NCBI GenBank assembly: GCA_017354895.1
Contig: CP071496.1
Location: 3,815,846-3,879,845, forward strand
DNA length: 64,000 nucleotides
Direction of reading: 5' to 3'
Source: Podospora comata
Taxonomy: Eukaryota; Ascomycota; Sordariomycetes; Sordariales; Podosporaceae
Positions within the stretch are counted from its first letter, which is position 1; the number at the start of each line of letters is the position of its first letter. The notes under the pieces are model-generated. The model was not told the DNA's origin. It ran no database searches and saw only the letters and a program-made list of their open reading frames with translations. The translations under genes were made by a program, and so were the position numbers. Of this stretch, positions 33,801 to 44,531 are shown in pieces.

Positions 33801-35513
33801 CTAGGAAAAGCAGCTCTTTGCCCAAAGGATAGCTTTAACCTTGAGGGGAATCTTGTTGCTCTTGCCAGAGTTAAGTTCACGGACCTGGATGCCGTGCTTC
33901 TCCTTCAAGGGGCCCTCGTTGGAGGATAAAGATTGCCGTCCTGGAGTGTCAACATCATCAGTTCTGTCGCCAGTGTAGATCTGACGGGGACGCCAAATCT
34001 TAATGGGTTTGTCTGTCAATTACAATGTTAGGATCTGATTCTGAAAGGTAGACCTAGGTTCGGATGTGGAAACATACCCAAGGTCTCTCTCCAGTGTGCG
34101 AGACCACCGGGAATTCGCGATAAAGTGATGATGGCCGTGATCATGTCGGTCTCGAAGCCCCTGCGACAAGATGGTTTGTTAGCATTTGTCTCACCACATG
34201 GAATGCACGAACGATGGCACGTACAGAGCAGAATACAAGAAGCATCCCAACAGATCGGCATTCGCCTTGAGCTTCCTGCTCACAAAGTACTCGTCCTCAT
34301 TGGCCAGCTTGTCGATGGCAAAGGCAACCCTGAGCAGAGGGTTGGCGTCACACTTCTCCCTGTTCTTCTCAATAAGTTCCTCGATGAGGGAAAGGCGGGG
34401 GTCGCGGGTGCGGTAGATGCGGTGACCGTAGCCGAACAGACGAGCCTTCTTGGACTTGACCATTTCAATGTAAGCAGGGACAAAACTGGGGTGCTTGATC
34501 TTGCCCAGTGCTTCATAAGCAAGATCGATGGCGCCTCCATGAAGGGGACCAAATCCGCACACCAGAGCGGATATGGCGCAAGAGCCTGGATCGGCAAGAG
34601 TGGAGCCAGCATGGAGAAGGCCGGCGGTGGAGTTGGTCATCTCATGGTCTGCGTAGCAGATCCAGAGCTTCTCAAGGCACGCCTGAATCTCGGGATCGGG
34701 ACCAACACCAGTCTCCTTGTTTGTCTTGCCCATCATCAACAGCAGATTTCCAATGAGGCTGCCATTGGGATCCGGGTTTGTGAAGGTCAGCTTTCGCTTG
34801 TGACAGTGAATGAGAGCGAGGGTAGTAGCATAGTAGGCGATGGTGCGGATGATGGCCGCATCGGCCTGTTCGAAGTTGTTGTGGAAGCTGGGTTTGTGTG
34901 TGTGTCGATTGTTGGCAATCACCTTGTCCCCCGACATGAAGGCACAGAGACCGGCGAGGCACATCGGGTATGTATCGCTGTTGCGTCTGGAGAGCAAGCA
35001 CGGTGGTCAGTATGGAGCTCACCCGGTCGACCGAGAGCGTTGATGCCACTTACGGGAACGCAGCTATGGTATCAACGACTGTCTTGGTTGGTACCATGGC
35101 AGCAGCGAACTTTCGTCGCACCTCCAGCTTTTCGGCTTGTGTAGGAAGCTTTCCCCACATCAAGAGGTAAAGCACATCCTCATAGTCATTGTTTTGGAAG
35201 AGCTCTTGGATGGGATGGCCACGATATTGGATTTGGCCCCGGTTGCCGTCACTGTCTTGCATTAACACGTGGAGCCAAGTAAAAAGTGAACTGGCACTTA
35301 CATCAGGGTGATCTCGGATTCCATGCACGCGACATTCTCAAAGCCATTGTCGAGGACGGTGAGCTTCTGCTCAATATCGCTGCCCTTTGGATCTGGGGTG
35401 GTGATAGCCATGAGGTCCTTGGCCCGGATGAAGTTATCATGGATGGGGATGAGGTAGGCATTCTCGGTGCGAGAATCCACAATGCGCAGTTGGCCGGTCT
35501 CTTTGGAAGGCAT
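33801..35513 (-). CDS. Citrate synthase, non-canonical terminus
   Basis: Five exons: 35302-35513, 35054-35251, 34225-34986, 34078-34160, 33801-34012 (488 aa). Introns are short (50 bp first, using the CAG acceptor at 35252-35254). It condenses acetyl-CoA and oxaloacetate to citrate. Catalytic residues are in place: His251 (YADHEMT), His286 (GPLHGGA), His325 (GYGHRIYRTRDPR) and Asp381 (ANADLL). The N-terminus (MPSKETGQLRIVDSRTENAY) has no mitochondrial presequence and matches the peroxisomal/type II style, yet the C-terminus (WAKSCFS) lacks a PTS1 tripeptide, so the compartment may be cytosolic. The C-terminal tail after IWRPRQIYTG is longer than usual. Neighbours are an AsaB-like oxygenase and a DHA1 exporter, so a specialised rather than TCA-cycle role is possible. 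Confidence 0.88.
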
Positions 35514-36404
35514 CTTGGCGGTTGGTCAACGTTGACTGAGCGTGAACGAGTATTCAAGTCGATGCGGACTGGAGTGTTGGTTGGATGTCGTGGATCAGTA
35601 TCACGGTACAAGTGCTGGCATTTAAGCACTTTTGGAAGTTAGGACGGGGACTGTTGAGGATGTCGAGTCCTTTTCCCAACTTGGATTGCACTGATTCACA
35701 TTTCCGTCATGTAATTGTCGCTGGGGGTGATGTCGTGTCTCAACAAGTCGTGGGGTCGGCCATCCGGGAAGTTCGGAAGATCCCTTCCACATATAGCAAG
35801 TGTTCGAGGAGCGGCAACAATGGAACCGTTGCAGCCGCACAGCGAGCTATCCGTGAGACTTTTGGGATATCGGGGAGTCAAGTGCTGCGCAGGACTTTTT
35901 CCTCCATTCCATAGGAGCCGGCGGCAGTACCTTGCGATTGGGAAATGGTTCGCTGACCCGGACCTGCAGGTGTGTAGCACGTACCTGGGGCGTGGTGTCC
36001 CCATAAAATCCTCAGATTCCTTTCCATCGCTTCCGTGCGCGCAGCTCACGGCTGTTTCGGTCAAGTCCGCCTCATAGAAACTCTACCGGTCTGGAATCCT
36101 TTGAGAAAGATATTGTCTGATAATGTCAAAATTGTGGCATGTTTGATCTTTTGTTGATGTCTTGGCGGTCGGACCAGGAGATGTTGAGATCTTCCGGGCT
36201 TATGCCATCCTTGTTTACTGCATTCCGCATCCCGACAACTCCAAGTTCATAAGTCCCAGGAGTCAGCGCGCACTCTGAATGTTTTGTTTCTCATCACCAT
36301 CACCACCATCCACTAGAAGCCTCCGCCACCTGCTCTCAACGCTCTCAACTACAAACACTTTTGCACAACATCTTACCTTTCATACAACTTCGAAATCGAT
36401 CAGA
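35514..36404. other. Divergent intergenic region between citrate synthase and AsaB-like gene
   Basis: A shared promoter region of about 0.9 kb. Coding from 36279 in the frame of the next gene is possible but looks like leader sequence. No other feature recognised. Confidence 0.5.
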
Positions 36405-37313
36405 ATGGCCGCTGCTGCTGTTGCCCCCACCTCCACCACAGGCTTTGTCTGCATGTGGAATGGCACCAAAGACGGTGCCGACGCTTTTGTCGACTATGGC
36501 AATGGCAACACCAACATCAACGAGCCCCAGAAGGTCAACATTGTGGCTCACGACATCCGCCACTTGGAGCCCAAGCCATCTCTCGCCGGAGACGGCTACG
36601 AGCTCGCCGACCACGTCAGCAACCTTTCTACCGAGGACATGCTTGCTGGAAACACTCCCGAGGGCCGCAAGTTGATTGAGACCGAGTACTATGCTGAGTG
36701 CAAGAAGATCATTGCCGACATCACCAAGGCTCCCATCGTGGAGCCTTACATCTTCCGCATCCGACAAAACGGTGCTCATCCTCGCGATTTTGGCACCAAG
36801 AACGTGGCCAACAAGGGCATGACCTCGGCCTCCCTTCCAATTGCCCACGTTGACCGTGACCGCCGCACGCTCCGCGACGGCATCATTGAGTACTTTGGCG
36901 AGGATGAGGCCGAGAGACTGTTCAAGAAGCACAAGCGGTATGCCCAGATCAACGTTTGGCGTGGTGTGGACGAGGTCATCAAGAAGTGGCCCCTCATCTT
37001 TATCAACCACGCCCAGGTCCCCAACTGGGATTATGACAGCCACATGGCCACAGTTACGCCCATCAATGACCCCCGCGTCGCCATCCGCGGCCAAAAGGCG
37101 CAGGACAGTGTTCTCAAGTATGCCGCCGAGTACAGCTACTTCTATGTCAGCGACATGAAGAAGGAGGAGGTGCTTGTCTTCTCATCAGGCGACAGCGATG
37201 CCGCTCGCGTTGTGCCCCACGGCGCTTTCTGGGACGACAACACGGCTGATGATGCGCCCACCAGGCGCTCGCTCGAGGTCCGTGCCTGGGTTTTCTTTGA
37301 CGACGAGGAGTAA
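36405..37313 (+). CDS. AsaB/CmcJ-like (GA4-desaturase family) oxygenase
   Basis: Intronless, 302 aa from ATG 36405 (CAGAATGGCC); an in-frame upstream ATG at 36279 would add a Ser-rich 42-residue leader and is less likely. The family signatures are all visible: FRIRQNGAHPRDFG, AHVDRDRRTLRDG, YAQINVWRGVDEVIKKWPL, YFYVSDMKKEEVLVFSSGDSD and the closing RVVPHGAFWDD...RRSLEVRAWVFFD. Members include the aspergillic-acid hydroxylase AsaB, gibberellin DES and the cephamycin CmcJ protein; they usually act as oxygenases in specialised metabolism, likely 2-oxoglutarate/iron dependent. Cytosolic. Divergently paired with citrate synthase across about 0.9 kb, with a DHA1 exporter 1.75 kb downstream. Substrate unknown. 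Confidence 0.85.
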   Translation: MAAAAVAPTSTTGFVCMWNGTKDGADAFVDYGNGNTNINEPQKVNIVAHDIRHLEPKPSLAGDGYELADHVSNLSTEDMLAGNTPEGRKLIETEYYAECKKIIADITKAPIVEPYIFRIRQNGAHPRDFGTKNVANKGMTSASLPIAHVDRDRRTLRDGIIEYFGEDEAERLFKKHKRYAQINVWRGVDEVIKKWPLIFINHAQVPNWDYDSHMATVTPINDPRVAIRGQKAQDSVLKYAAEYSYFYVSDMKKEEVLVFSSGDSDAARVVPHGAFWDDNTADDAPTRRSLEVRAWVFFDDEE

Positions 37314-39063
37314 TTGAGATGAGCGTGTTGGTGCTTCGATAATCTGTTTCAATGTTTTCCATTCACTAGACTAGCTTATATAAATCAAACCGTGCAAGTT
37401 GTCATGATGCCTCCATTCGCAATGTCGTTTTGTCTTGCAATGTCTTGAAAGGAGATCTCGACATGTCTGCTGTCAGCTGTTCAAGTGAAGGTCCCTGCTT
37501 GTATGTCTGTGCCTGAGAGTTATGATTGGTTGTGATTGAAATAGAAATGCGGGAGCTAGCCTTAGCGCATGTTTTTGGGCCTCCCAGAGCCCCACTCTCA
37601 ACGTCCAATGACGTGTTTGAGCCTGGGCCACTTTGATAACATCAGAAAAGGACGACCCAAAGAGGAAACAAGCTCAGCGCCAATGGCAGATGTACCGAGA
37701 TCCCCGCAGGGTCAGCGTTACACCAACGGCAAGCCTCACACGGACACGGACTGATTTTCTCGTCACTTTTGTCCTGTCCATAACAACCACTGACTTCAAG
37801 GCGGTGTTTTCCCATCAGGTCTGGGTTTTTCACTCCGTTCCGGTCCAGGCCCCGGTAATGCCGATCATTCCCATTCCGCTCTTCTATTGTTCAAACCGTG
37901 TCATCGGGTTTCGCTCTGATGGCATCAAATCTGAGTCAACTATGAAATGTAAGACAGGACAGTCAAAGCTGGAAATTGAGGCCTGCCATCTCAGACGTGT
38001 CTTGATCCAGCCCTTTTCACTGCATGTGCACAGTACCGGGAAATGGGGATCTGGGGACATCGTACCTCCAGGAACCGTCCCCTTCTCGTGCTCTGTTGCC
38101 GTTTGGGGGGACTAGAAATGGACAGCATGTGAAATTGGGCCACCAGTTCTTAACAAAGCTCAAAGCCCCGGGGCGGAGGCAAACTCGGCACGGAGAACGG
38201 AACATATTTGGCTCCATCACATATCGGCTTCTTCGGTGTTCCTATTCCCAGAATTCGGTAGTGACTGGCGAGGTAGGTTAGCTTAAATCACGAGATAGCA
38301 TCAAAACCTTCAAAGAGAACCGTCCCGGCTTTGGGATCTGACTGCACGTGGGCTTATCCGACAGGCCTCCCCTACTTCTGGTCACAGTCCACAGATCCTG
38401 GCCATCAGCGATAGAGCTACTACAAAGGTAGGCAACCCCGACTCTTCCAGTCATGAGCCGCAAAGACGCATCATACCTCGGTATCTTGACAATAGCAACC
38501 GGGGGAACGGAGTCGTCGGAGACCTAGGCAAGAAGACAGACCCTCAAGAAGTCTTCACTTCTCAGTACCACCACATGGCATCCATTTCCTTCATGGCTCC
38601 GCCGGGGTGCTGGGTCTTTTTAATGGGATATTCATAATCTGGCAATCGATTCTCCCTCTGTTGACTCGATGCCAAGACAAGCACAACCATCAGATGTCAA
38701 ACAGTTTTGGGATTAGTCTCACAGTCCCACCCACACCCCGGATGTGCGGCAGGGGGGCGCGGCCACTAATAGTGGACCTTCTGGAATGCAACCCAACAAT
38801 GGGGTGGCCACAAGGAAAGACGGGCTCGACCGAGACACCGGGAGAAAGGGCACTTTGGCTCCCTATCCTCCGTTCCATGACACCTTCTCCTCGCCTGAAA
38901 ATGCACGACATAAGTGTAAAAGAACATCGACGACGCGCTGAACATTGGCATCCACCACTGCTTTGAACCTGGCCAAGCCTTGAGGGTTTTCTCTTCGTTT
39001 TATCGTCTTTATTTTTGTTTTCTTGCCCTGGGCTTGCCCTGGGTACCATCAAAACACACCATC
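37314..39063. other. Long intergenic region
   Basis: About 1.75 kb between the AsaB-like gene and the DHA1 exporter. I see no conserved reading frame, RNA gene or repeat; several short open frames lack features. Confidence 0.45.
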
Positions 39064-40755
39064 ATGGCAGTCATGGCAACCGTGGCGACAGGAAGCACAT
39101 CTGCTCTCGCTGCTGTCGACACCGAGCCCATCTCTGAGCAGCCCGTCTCGGACGGTGTTGACGACGTCGACGTGCCACCTCCGTATTCCGTATGGTCACC
39201 GTGGCAAAAGAAGCTCATCGTCGCCGGCGCCGCCTTTGGTGGTTTCTTCAACCCAATCACGGCCCAAGTCTACCTACCTGCTCTAACCGTCTTGGAAGAC
39301 GAGTTCGGCGTCACCGAGACCGAAATCAACCTGACCGTTACCACCTACATGATCTTCCAGGGCTTGACTCCTATCCTATTCAGTGGCTTTACCGACACAC
39401 TGGGAAGACGGCCTGGATACATCTTCTGTTTCATCGTATACATCTCAGCCAACATTGCCCTGGCTCTCGCAAATGACTATGAAGACTTGCTGGTAATACG
39501 GTGTTTCCAGTCAGCCGGATCAGCGACCATCATGGTGATCTGTCAGGCAGTGGTGGCCGACATCATCACCAGCGCCGAGAGAGGAGCTTATATTGCATTG
39601 ACGGCCATCCCGTCCATTCTGGGCCCATCCCTCGGTCCCGTCATTGGCGGTGCCATGACGCAATACATGGGTTGGAGAAGCATCTTTTGGATGTTGACCA
39701 TTGCAGCGGGCATCAACTTCTTGCTCATGCTGTTGTTCATACCAGAAACGTGCCGCAAGGTGGTAGGTGACGGATCCGTCCGCCCTCCCTGGTGGTGTCA
39801 GAGCGTGTATCAGTGGTTTTACTACCGTCGGCACCCCAGTGTCCCTCAAAACCTTAACTCGCTTGAAAAGTCTGCGTACACCACGGACGAGGGCAAACTC
39901 AAGTACGCCACTTCTCACTTGTTTTCATCCTTTGCGTTGCTCCGAGAGAAGGAGCTTGCACTTTTACTCATCATCGGCGGTACCGTTTTCACTGGGGTCT
40001 ATGCCGTGGGAACGGCCATGCCAGCCCTCCTCCAAAACTTGTATGGCTTTACCCCCATGCAAATTGGACTCATGTATTTACCATTGGCTGGTGGCTCAAT
40101 CCTTGCGGTGGTGTTTGTTGGACCCGGCATGAACTGGAACCTGAGACGGCATGCCAGAAAGCTGGGAATGCCGGTGGACAAGAAAACCAAGATGGACCTC
40201 AGTCGGTTTCCCATTGAGAAGGTTAGACTGGAGATTGCATTCCCATTTTTGCTCTTGGGCGTCGGGATTATAACCTCTTGGGGCTGGATCACCGTCAACA
40301 AGGTCGAGATTGAAAAGGTGGTCATTGTGGTGCTTTTCCTTGGGGTTGGTTTGGTTGGAGTCAACAATGTGGTCAACGCGCTGATTGTCGACATTTATCC
40401 CGACACAGCCGGCGCGGCGCTGGCAGCCTACAACCTAGCAAAATGCATCATGGGCGCAGCATCGTCTGGATTCGTCGCGCCCATGATCCTAGAGATGGGC
40501 ATGGGTCCGGCGTTTACTCTCTTGGGTTGTCTCTACCTTCTACTCGTGCCCATCATACTCTTGGTAATGTGGAAGGGGGTTGTCTGGAGGACATCCAGAC
40601 ATGCAAGAGAGCTGAGAAAGAAGGGCAGCATCTTAGTCAGGGAGCAGGAGCCTCAGGAATCGGTTTCTGATACTGACATGGCAAGCACACCGCAAAAGGA
40701 AACAACGAGTACCGAGATTCTGCCGGCAGAAAAGGACGCGAGGTCGACATCATAG
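39064..40755 (+). CDS. MFS drug:H+ antiporter-1 (DHA1/QDR-like) exporter
   Basis: Intronless, 563 aa from ATG 39064 (ATCATGGCA). Hydrophilic N-terminus of about 55 residues, then twelve predicted helices with a central loop (about 240-280). Signatures: PITAQVYLPALTVLE in TM1, GFTDTLGRRPGY (motif A), RCFQSAGSATIMV in TM4, GPSLGPVIGGAMTQYMGWRSIFW (antiporter motif C region), and NALIVDIYPDTAGAALAAYN in the second half. These mark the DHA1 group with Qdr-type multidrug exporters, which also includes the fungal citrate exporter CexA. Proton-driven export at the plasma membrane is likely. The proximity of a citrate synthase and AsaB-like oxygenase makes export of an organic acid or related metabolite thinkable but unproven. 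Confidence 0.87.
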   Translation: MAVMATVATGSTSALAAVDTEPISEQPVSDGVDDVDVPPPYSVWSPWQKKLIVAGAAFGGFFNPITAQVYLPALTVLEDEFGVTETEINLTVTTYMIFQGLTPILFSGFTDTLGRRPGYIFCFIVYISANIALALANDYEDLLVIRCFQSAGSATIMVICQAVVADIITSAERGAYIALTAIPSILGPSLGPVIGGAMTQYMGWRSIFWMLTIAAGINFLLMLLFIPETCRKVVGDGSVRPPWWCQSVYQWFYYRRHPSVPQNLNSLEKSAYTTDEGKLKYATSHLFSSFALLREKELALLLIIGGTVFTGVYAVGTAMPALLQNLYGFTPMQIGLMYLPLAGGSILAVVFVGPGMNWNLRRHARKLGMPVDKKTKMDLSRFPIEKVRLEIAFPFLLLGVGIITSWGWITVNKVEIEKVVIVVLFLGVGLVGVNNVVNALIVDIYPDTAGAALAAYNLAKCIMGAASSGFVAPMILEMGMGPAFTLLGCLYLLLVPIILLVMWKGVVWRTSRHARELRKKGSILVREQEPQESVSDTDMASTPQKETTSTEILPAEKDARSTS

Positions 40756-41056
40756 TCCACTTCGTATAATGGATGGAATAACTACGAGCATGCGTGTATT
40801 GATAGACGATAGACTACTGTGTATTTTTGATTGCCGTTTGCCTTTGGGAACCATATGTACAATTGTAATTTCCGAATCCATCATTTCATCATACAAACCG
40901 TCCAACCTCATTAAGTATGGCTTCACACCATGAAGCCTATTACCATTTCGTGTACAGAAATCCAAACACATATTACAACAACTTCTCCCTCGCCATACAT
41001 CTTGTAACGCCCAAGAGCGTCAACGTACCGCGTTGCCAGTGCAATTCGTCATCCCT
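40756..41056. other. Short intergenic region between convergent genes
   Basis: 3' UTR sequence of the DHA1 exporter and the MARVEL-like gene. Nothing recognised. Confidence 0.5.
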
Positions 41057-41676
41057 CTACACCGTGGCTGTGGTTCCATGACCGTTGCTCACAGGGACTG
41101 CGTTGCCACTCGTAAGCGGTCTGTCCTTCTCGATGTCACCACCGTGGAGAAGTCTATTCGTTCGCGAACCAGCCCACATCAAAGCTTCTAAGATCGCATT
41201 GAGAAACAGGTATGAACTACAATAGTAACGCGTTAGTGAACACTGGGGTGACATACTGTGTAGAGATGGACTACTTACAACCCAATGATCCAAAATGCCT
41301 GAATGGTATGCTTGAGCCGGCACCTGTTGACAAAAGGAGGAGAATTGTACAAGCACCTATTACCGGCATAATCCTGGCTGCTGAAAATCAAGCTTGTGAG
41401 CCAGAAGTATGAGAGCAGGAGGTTAAGCGGAAGCATGTAGCCTCTGTAAAATTTGAATGCCGGTAAAAAGGTTGCAAAAAGATATAGAAAAAGGGTCACT
41501 ACCGCAATCACTTCTTGGTACACAAGATGCGTGTTTCGGTAGCGGTAGTGGTGTAAAAAGTAGGACAAAATCCCAGTCAAGATGGTTGACGACGCAAGCA
41601 CCAAAAAGTTGTGGAGCCCAAGAAAGGTGCGGATGATGGGATTGTCAAAAAAGCGCTTGGTGTTGGTGGTGTCCAT
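41057..41676 (-). CDS. Four-helix MARVEL-like membrane protein
   Basis: Exons 41279-41676 and 41057-41216 (185 aa); the intron (GTAAGT...TTGTAG) splits a Phe codon, giving WIIGFSYLFLNAILEALMW. Four hydrophobic helices: about residues 15-35 (LHNFLVLASSTILTGILSYF), 45-65 (VIAVVTLFLYLFATFLPAF), 72-90 and 120-145, with short loops, and a hydrophilic tail. A Cys pair in the extracellular loop before TM4 (NRC...NRCRL) is typical of fungal MARVEL-domain proteins of plasma-membrane microdomains. ATG 41676 is preferred because the upstream extension of the frame is hydrophilic and not conserved-looking. Role likely in membrane organisation. Confidence 0.72.
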
Positions 41677-42121
41677 CTTGGTGGTTGTTCTTGATCTAAC
41701 AGAGGGCAATGCTGATGTTGGTGAGAGGCGGAGATTGGGGCAGTTGTCTGTCTCTGGGATTTCTGGAACAAGACAATCTTTAAACCAGACAACCTCACAA
41801 CGAATGACGTCTAGCTTCACGTATTCATGACGCATGTTACATGCCCCGTGTCACCTGCATTTATCGCTGGGAGGTGATGCTGGAAGAAGTGCAGGTGACG
41901 TCAAGGAGGGCCCAAAGCGCAGTGTTGAAACAAATACCAATGCTGAATGACGATGGCTTGTCTGAACTTTGCATCCTCAAAGTGTCATCAGATGTGCCGT
42001 GCATTGATATTGGGGAAGACTGTTCCGGAAAACGCAGCGCAAGTCTAAGATGGATATGGATGTGGCCCTGAGGGACGGGGAGCTAAGGCCTCAGACAATG
42101 AGTTGTAATTCTAATTCAGTT
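41677..42121. other. Intergenic
   Basis: Promoter side of the MARVEL-like gene and 3' side of the receptor-like gene. Nothing recognised. Confidence 0.5.
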
Positions 42122-43335
42122 TCAAACATCCCTGTAGCGACCTTTTCCGCCTAACAAATCTAGAGGTATGGTTTTGGGTTGATCGCTGCCATTGGCGCCG
42201 TTGCCTGTCGCTTTCCCATCACTTACCCGCGAGATGCTGTTTTCGTTGTTGGTTGTGCTCCTCCATGTCTTCGAAAACACGTTCCCGGCAACAAGCTGAA
42301 AGGTCCGTGACTTTCTGATCTGTCGCAACATGGGGTTCATGATTGGTAGAGTGGCACATATTATGGCAGTGGTAAGATGAAGTGTAGCCCAGAGCACAGT
42401 CTTGAACTGATTGGGATTTCGGGCGGTAGGGACGTAGCCCAGCACAACCTTGACGATTCCGGTCACCACAACACTGTGAGAAGAAGAGACAAGTTAGCTA
42501 GATAACATACATCCAATCGAAAAACAGCGTCTATGTAAAACTTACAATCCTCCGAGGAAGAAAATGCCCCCCGCTGACAGTTTGTTCGCGAGCGGTATGT
42601 TGAGCTTTCGGAGACTTGCCATCGGAAGTCCTAGAATCATGATGTTCAAAATGACTTCAAAGATTCCCATTGCCAGCCAAAAGATGTTGTAGTTATAGCA
42701 ATACCGCTCGTCGTTTATAGGCAATTCCCAAGCCTTCTCCACAGGGACGCAGTTGAAAACGGAGGCGATTGTTCCGGCTAGCCCCACCCGAAGACGAGTG
42801 CGCCGACGACAATGAGCTGAATATTGAATGCCTTGTCTGATTGAAAGATGCGGCGGTACATGAGCAAGATACCCAGCATTGCGGTACCGCTGACGACAAA
42901 ATAAAGCATTGCAACGACATAAACCATTTTGAGGTAGAGTGTGATTCGCTCGAGGTCGTGGCCTGACAGCCCCAGCTGGCCTTCGACAGGGACATCGGCC
43001 AGCCATAATCCGTAAGCAGCAACGGCATAAACTACATGAGAATGTTGAAAGTTAGCTTTGAGACCATGAAGATGTAGGGAGAATAACGCACACCACAGTA
43101 AAAGCCCACCGCAGACAGATAGTCCGATCGTGGACCCAACAATCATGTAATCATCTAGCCCAACTTCCTGTCTAGAGTATAATCGGGTGTAAATACGAGC
43201 GATGACCGAAAGGATTGCGAGTGCTAGTGCTACAACAGCTGTGACGAGAACTGCGGTGGTGTTGCCCGCGCTGTCAGATTCCTCAAAGGGGATCAGTGGG
43301 GGCGGATCTGGGGTAGAAGACGAGGGAGATGACAT
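42122..43335 (-). CDS. PTH11-type rhodopsin-domain membrane protein, with a frameshift
   Basis: Exons 43092-43335, 42546-43031 and 42122-42473. Intron 1 is 60 bp (GTGCGT...ATGTAG) and restores GLLLWFYAVAAYGLW; intron 2 restores GGLFVVVTGIVKVV. Seven hydrophobic helices, an IARIYTRLYSRQEVGLDDYMI block and an NCVPVEKAWE motif identify the fungal rhodopsin (SAT4/PTH11-like) integral membrane family, thought to sense extracellular or surface cues. Reading frame is lost in exon 2 at the C run 42782-42785: upstream ends ALVFGWG-stop, downstream continues LAGTIASVFNCV in the next frame, so one base is missing (expected TGG-GGx-CTA). This is either a sequencing homopolymer error or a recent inactivating mutation. 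Coding potential is otherwise intact, to about 360 aa. Confidence 0.72.
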
Positions 43336-44531
43336 GTTGACCCGTGGCGTGGGTGATTGGTGCTGTGTTTGGCACTGCGTTTGCTCTTTAAAAGAGGAAA
43401 AGATATCATCTTGCCCATCGAGATTGAAATTTCTCGACAGGATTCAACCAGCAAGCGTAGGTAGAATGTTGTCATGCGGCGTTGCCGTTACTCTTTTGGT
43501 AGTCCTTTCATATGTGTGGCACGTGTGCTTTGGTTGACACTTGACCGAAGACAAAGACTTGGTTGGCCGTGCGTCACGAACTCGAGTGCACTCTTTGACC
43601 GAAGCAGGTACTACAAGATAATAAACCTTAGATTCATTGTTCGAAATGCTTGGCCTCGGGTTGAATCGACTTCAACGAGATCCGGGGTGGCCGAGCACGT
43701 TGGATCCGAGATTCAACTTCTATTACCTTGGGTTCGGTCATTTTTGTTGGGCATTTTCCTCATTTGATAGTACGCTCGCGAGTCAAGTTCAACCAGATGA
43801 GTGGTCAAACTAGACGAGATTTGCTTGTTTTAGATCTACAGGAGAGGTGGTGTGGGGATTCCTGACTGCTAGCCCTGTCGGATCAAGATGGCTGGTGTCT
43901 ACCGACGGGATTGGAGCGGCTCGACAAGTGTCAAACACCATTCATCATTGGACCGGTTAAAGGTGGTGACATCGTCTAAAAGAGATGCTCTGGAGCCAGA
44001 AACATGGTTTTCAGACCTAGGAGAACGTGAAATGGTCATAATGAGAGTCAACGAAACCCCTCTGGTTATGCACGACGCGCGGCGTCTATGCAATTTTCAA
44101 TGGTTCCGTACCCGACAGATTGGGTAATGACGGACCGACGGTGATCTCATGGCACTTGATATACGACTATTCAAACTATTGATTGTCCGTCTAGCCGTAA
44201 CTGTGGATACCTATATTGCTGCAAGGGGTTGCAATTATCCCCGACCCGCGTTTGCGAGACAGGCTAGAAAGCAGCCGGCTATTACCACCAGTCTCAACGA
44301 TCACGAGTCTATATGTTTTCTGGGGTAAAGGCAATTACCAGGATCCACCGAGAATCTGGGGAACTCCGCACATTTGGCATTGATGGTATTCCGGCTAAAA
44401 GGGGAGAGCTGACAATCCAGCCGCCACCACCTAGACGATCGCATCATGGTTGTTTGGGCATCTTTAAAAAGGGACTGTTGTTCTCGTCTTGTGAGCCAAG
44501 TTCTTGGTCATACCGCAACCTCATTCTTACC
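43336..44531. other. Intergenic, divergent promoter region
   Basis: About 1.2 kb upstream of both the receptor-like gene and the lactonase-type gene. No gene, RNA or repeat recognised. Confidence 0.5.

Noticed and set aside
34125-35144. 339-codon plus-strand frame
   Set aside because: Antisense shadow of citrate synthase, crossing its introns.
36345-37094. 249-codon minus-strand frame
   Set aside because: Antisense shadow of the AsaB-like gene.
33801-40755. A full secondary-metabolite gene cluster
   Set aside because: No backbone synthase, fatty-acid synthase or P450 is present; kept only as a hypothesis about neighbouring genes.
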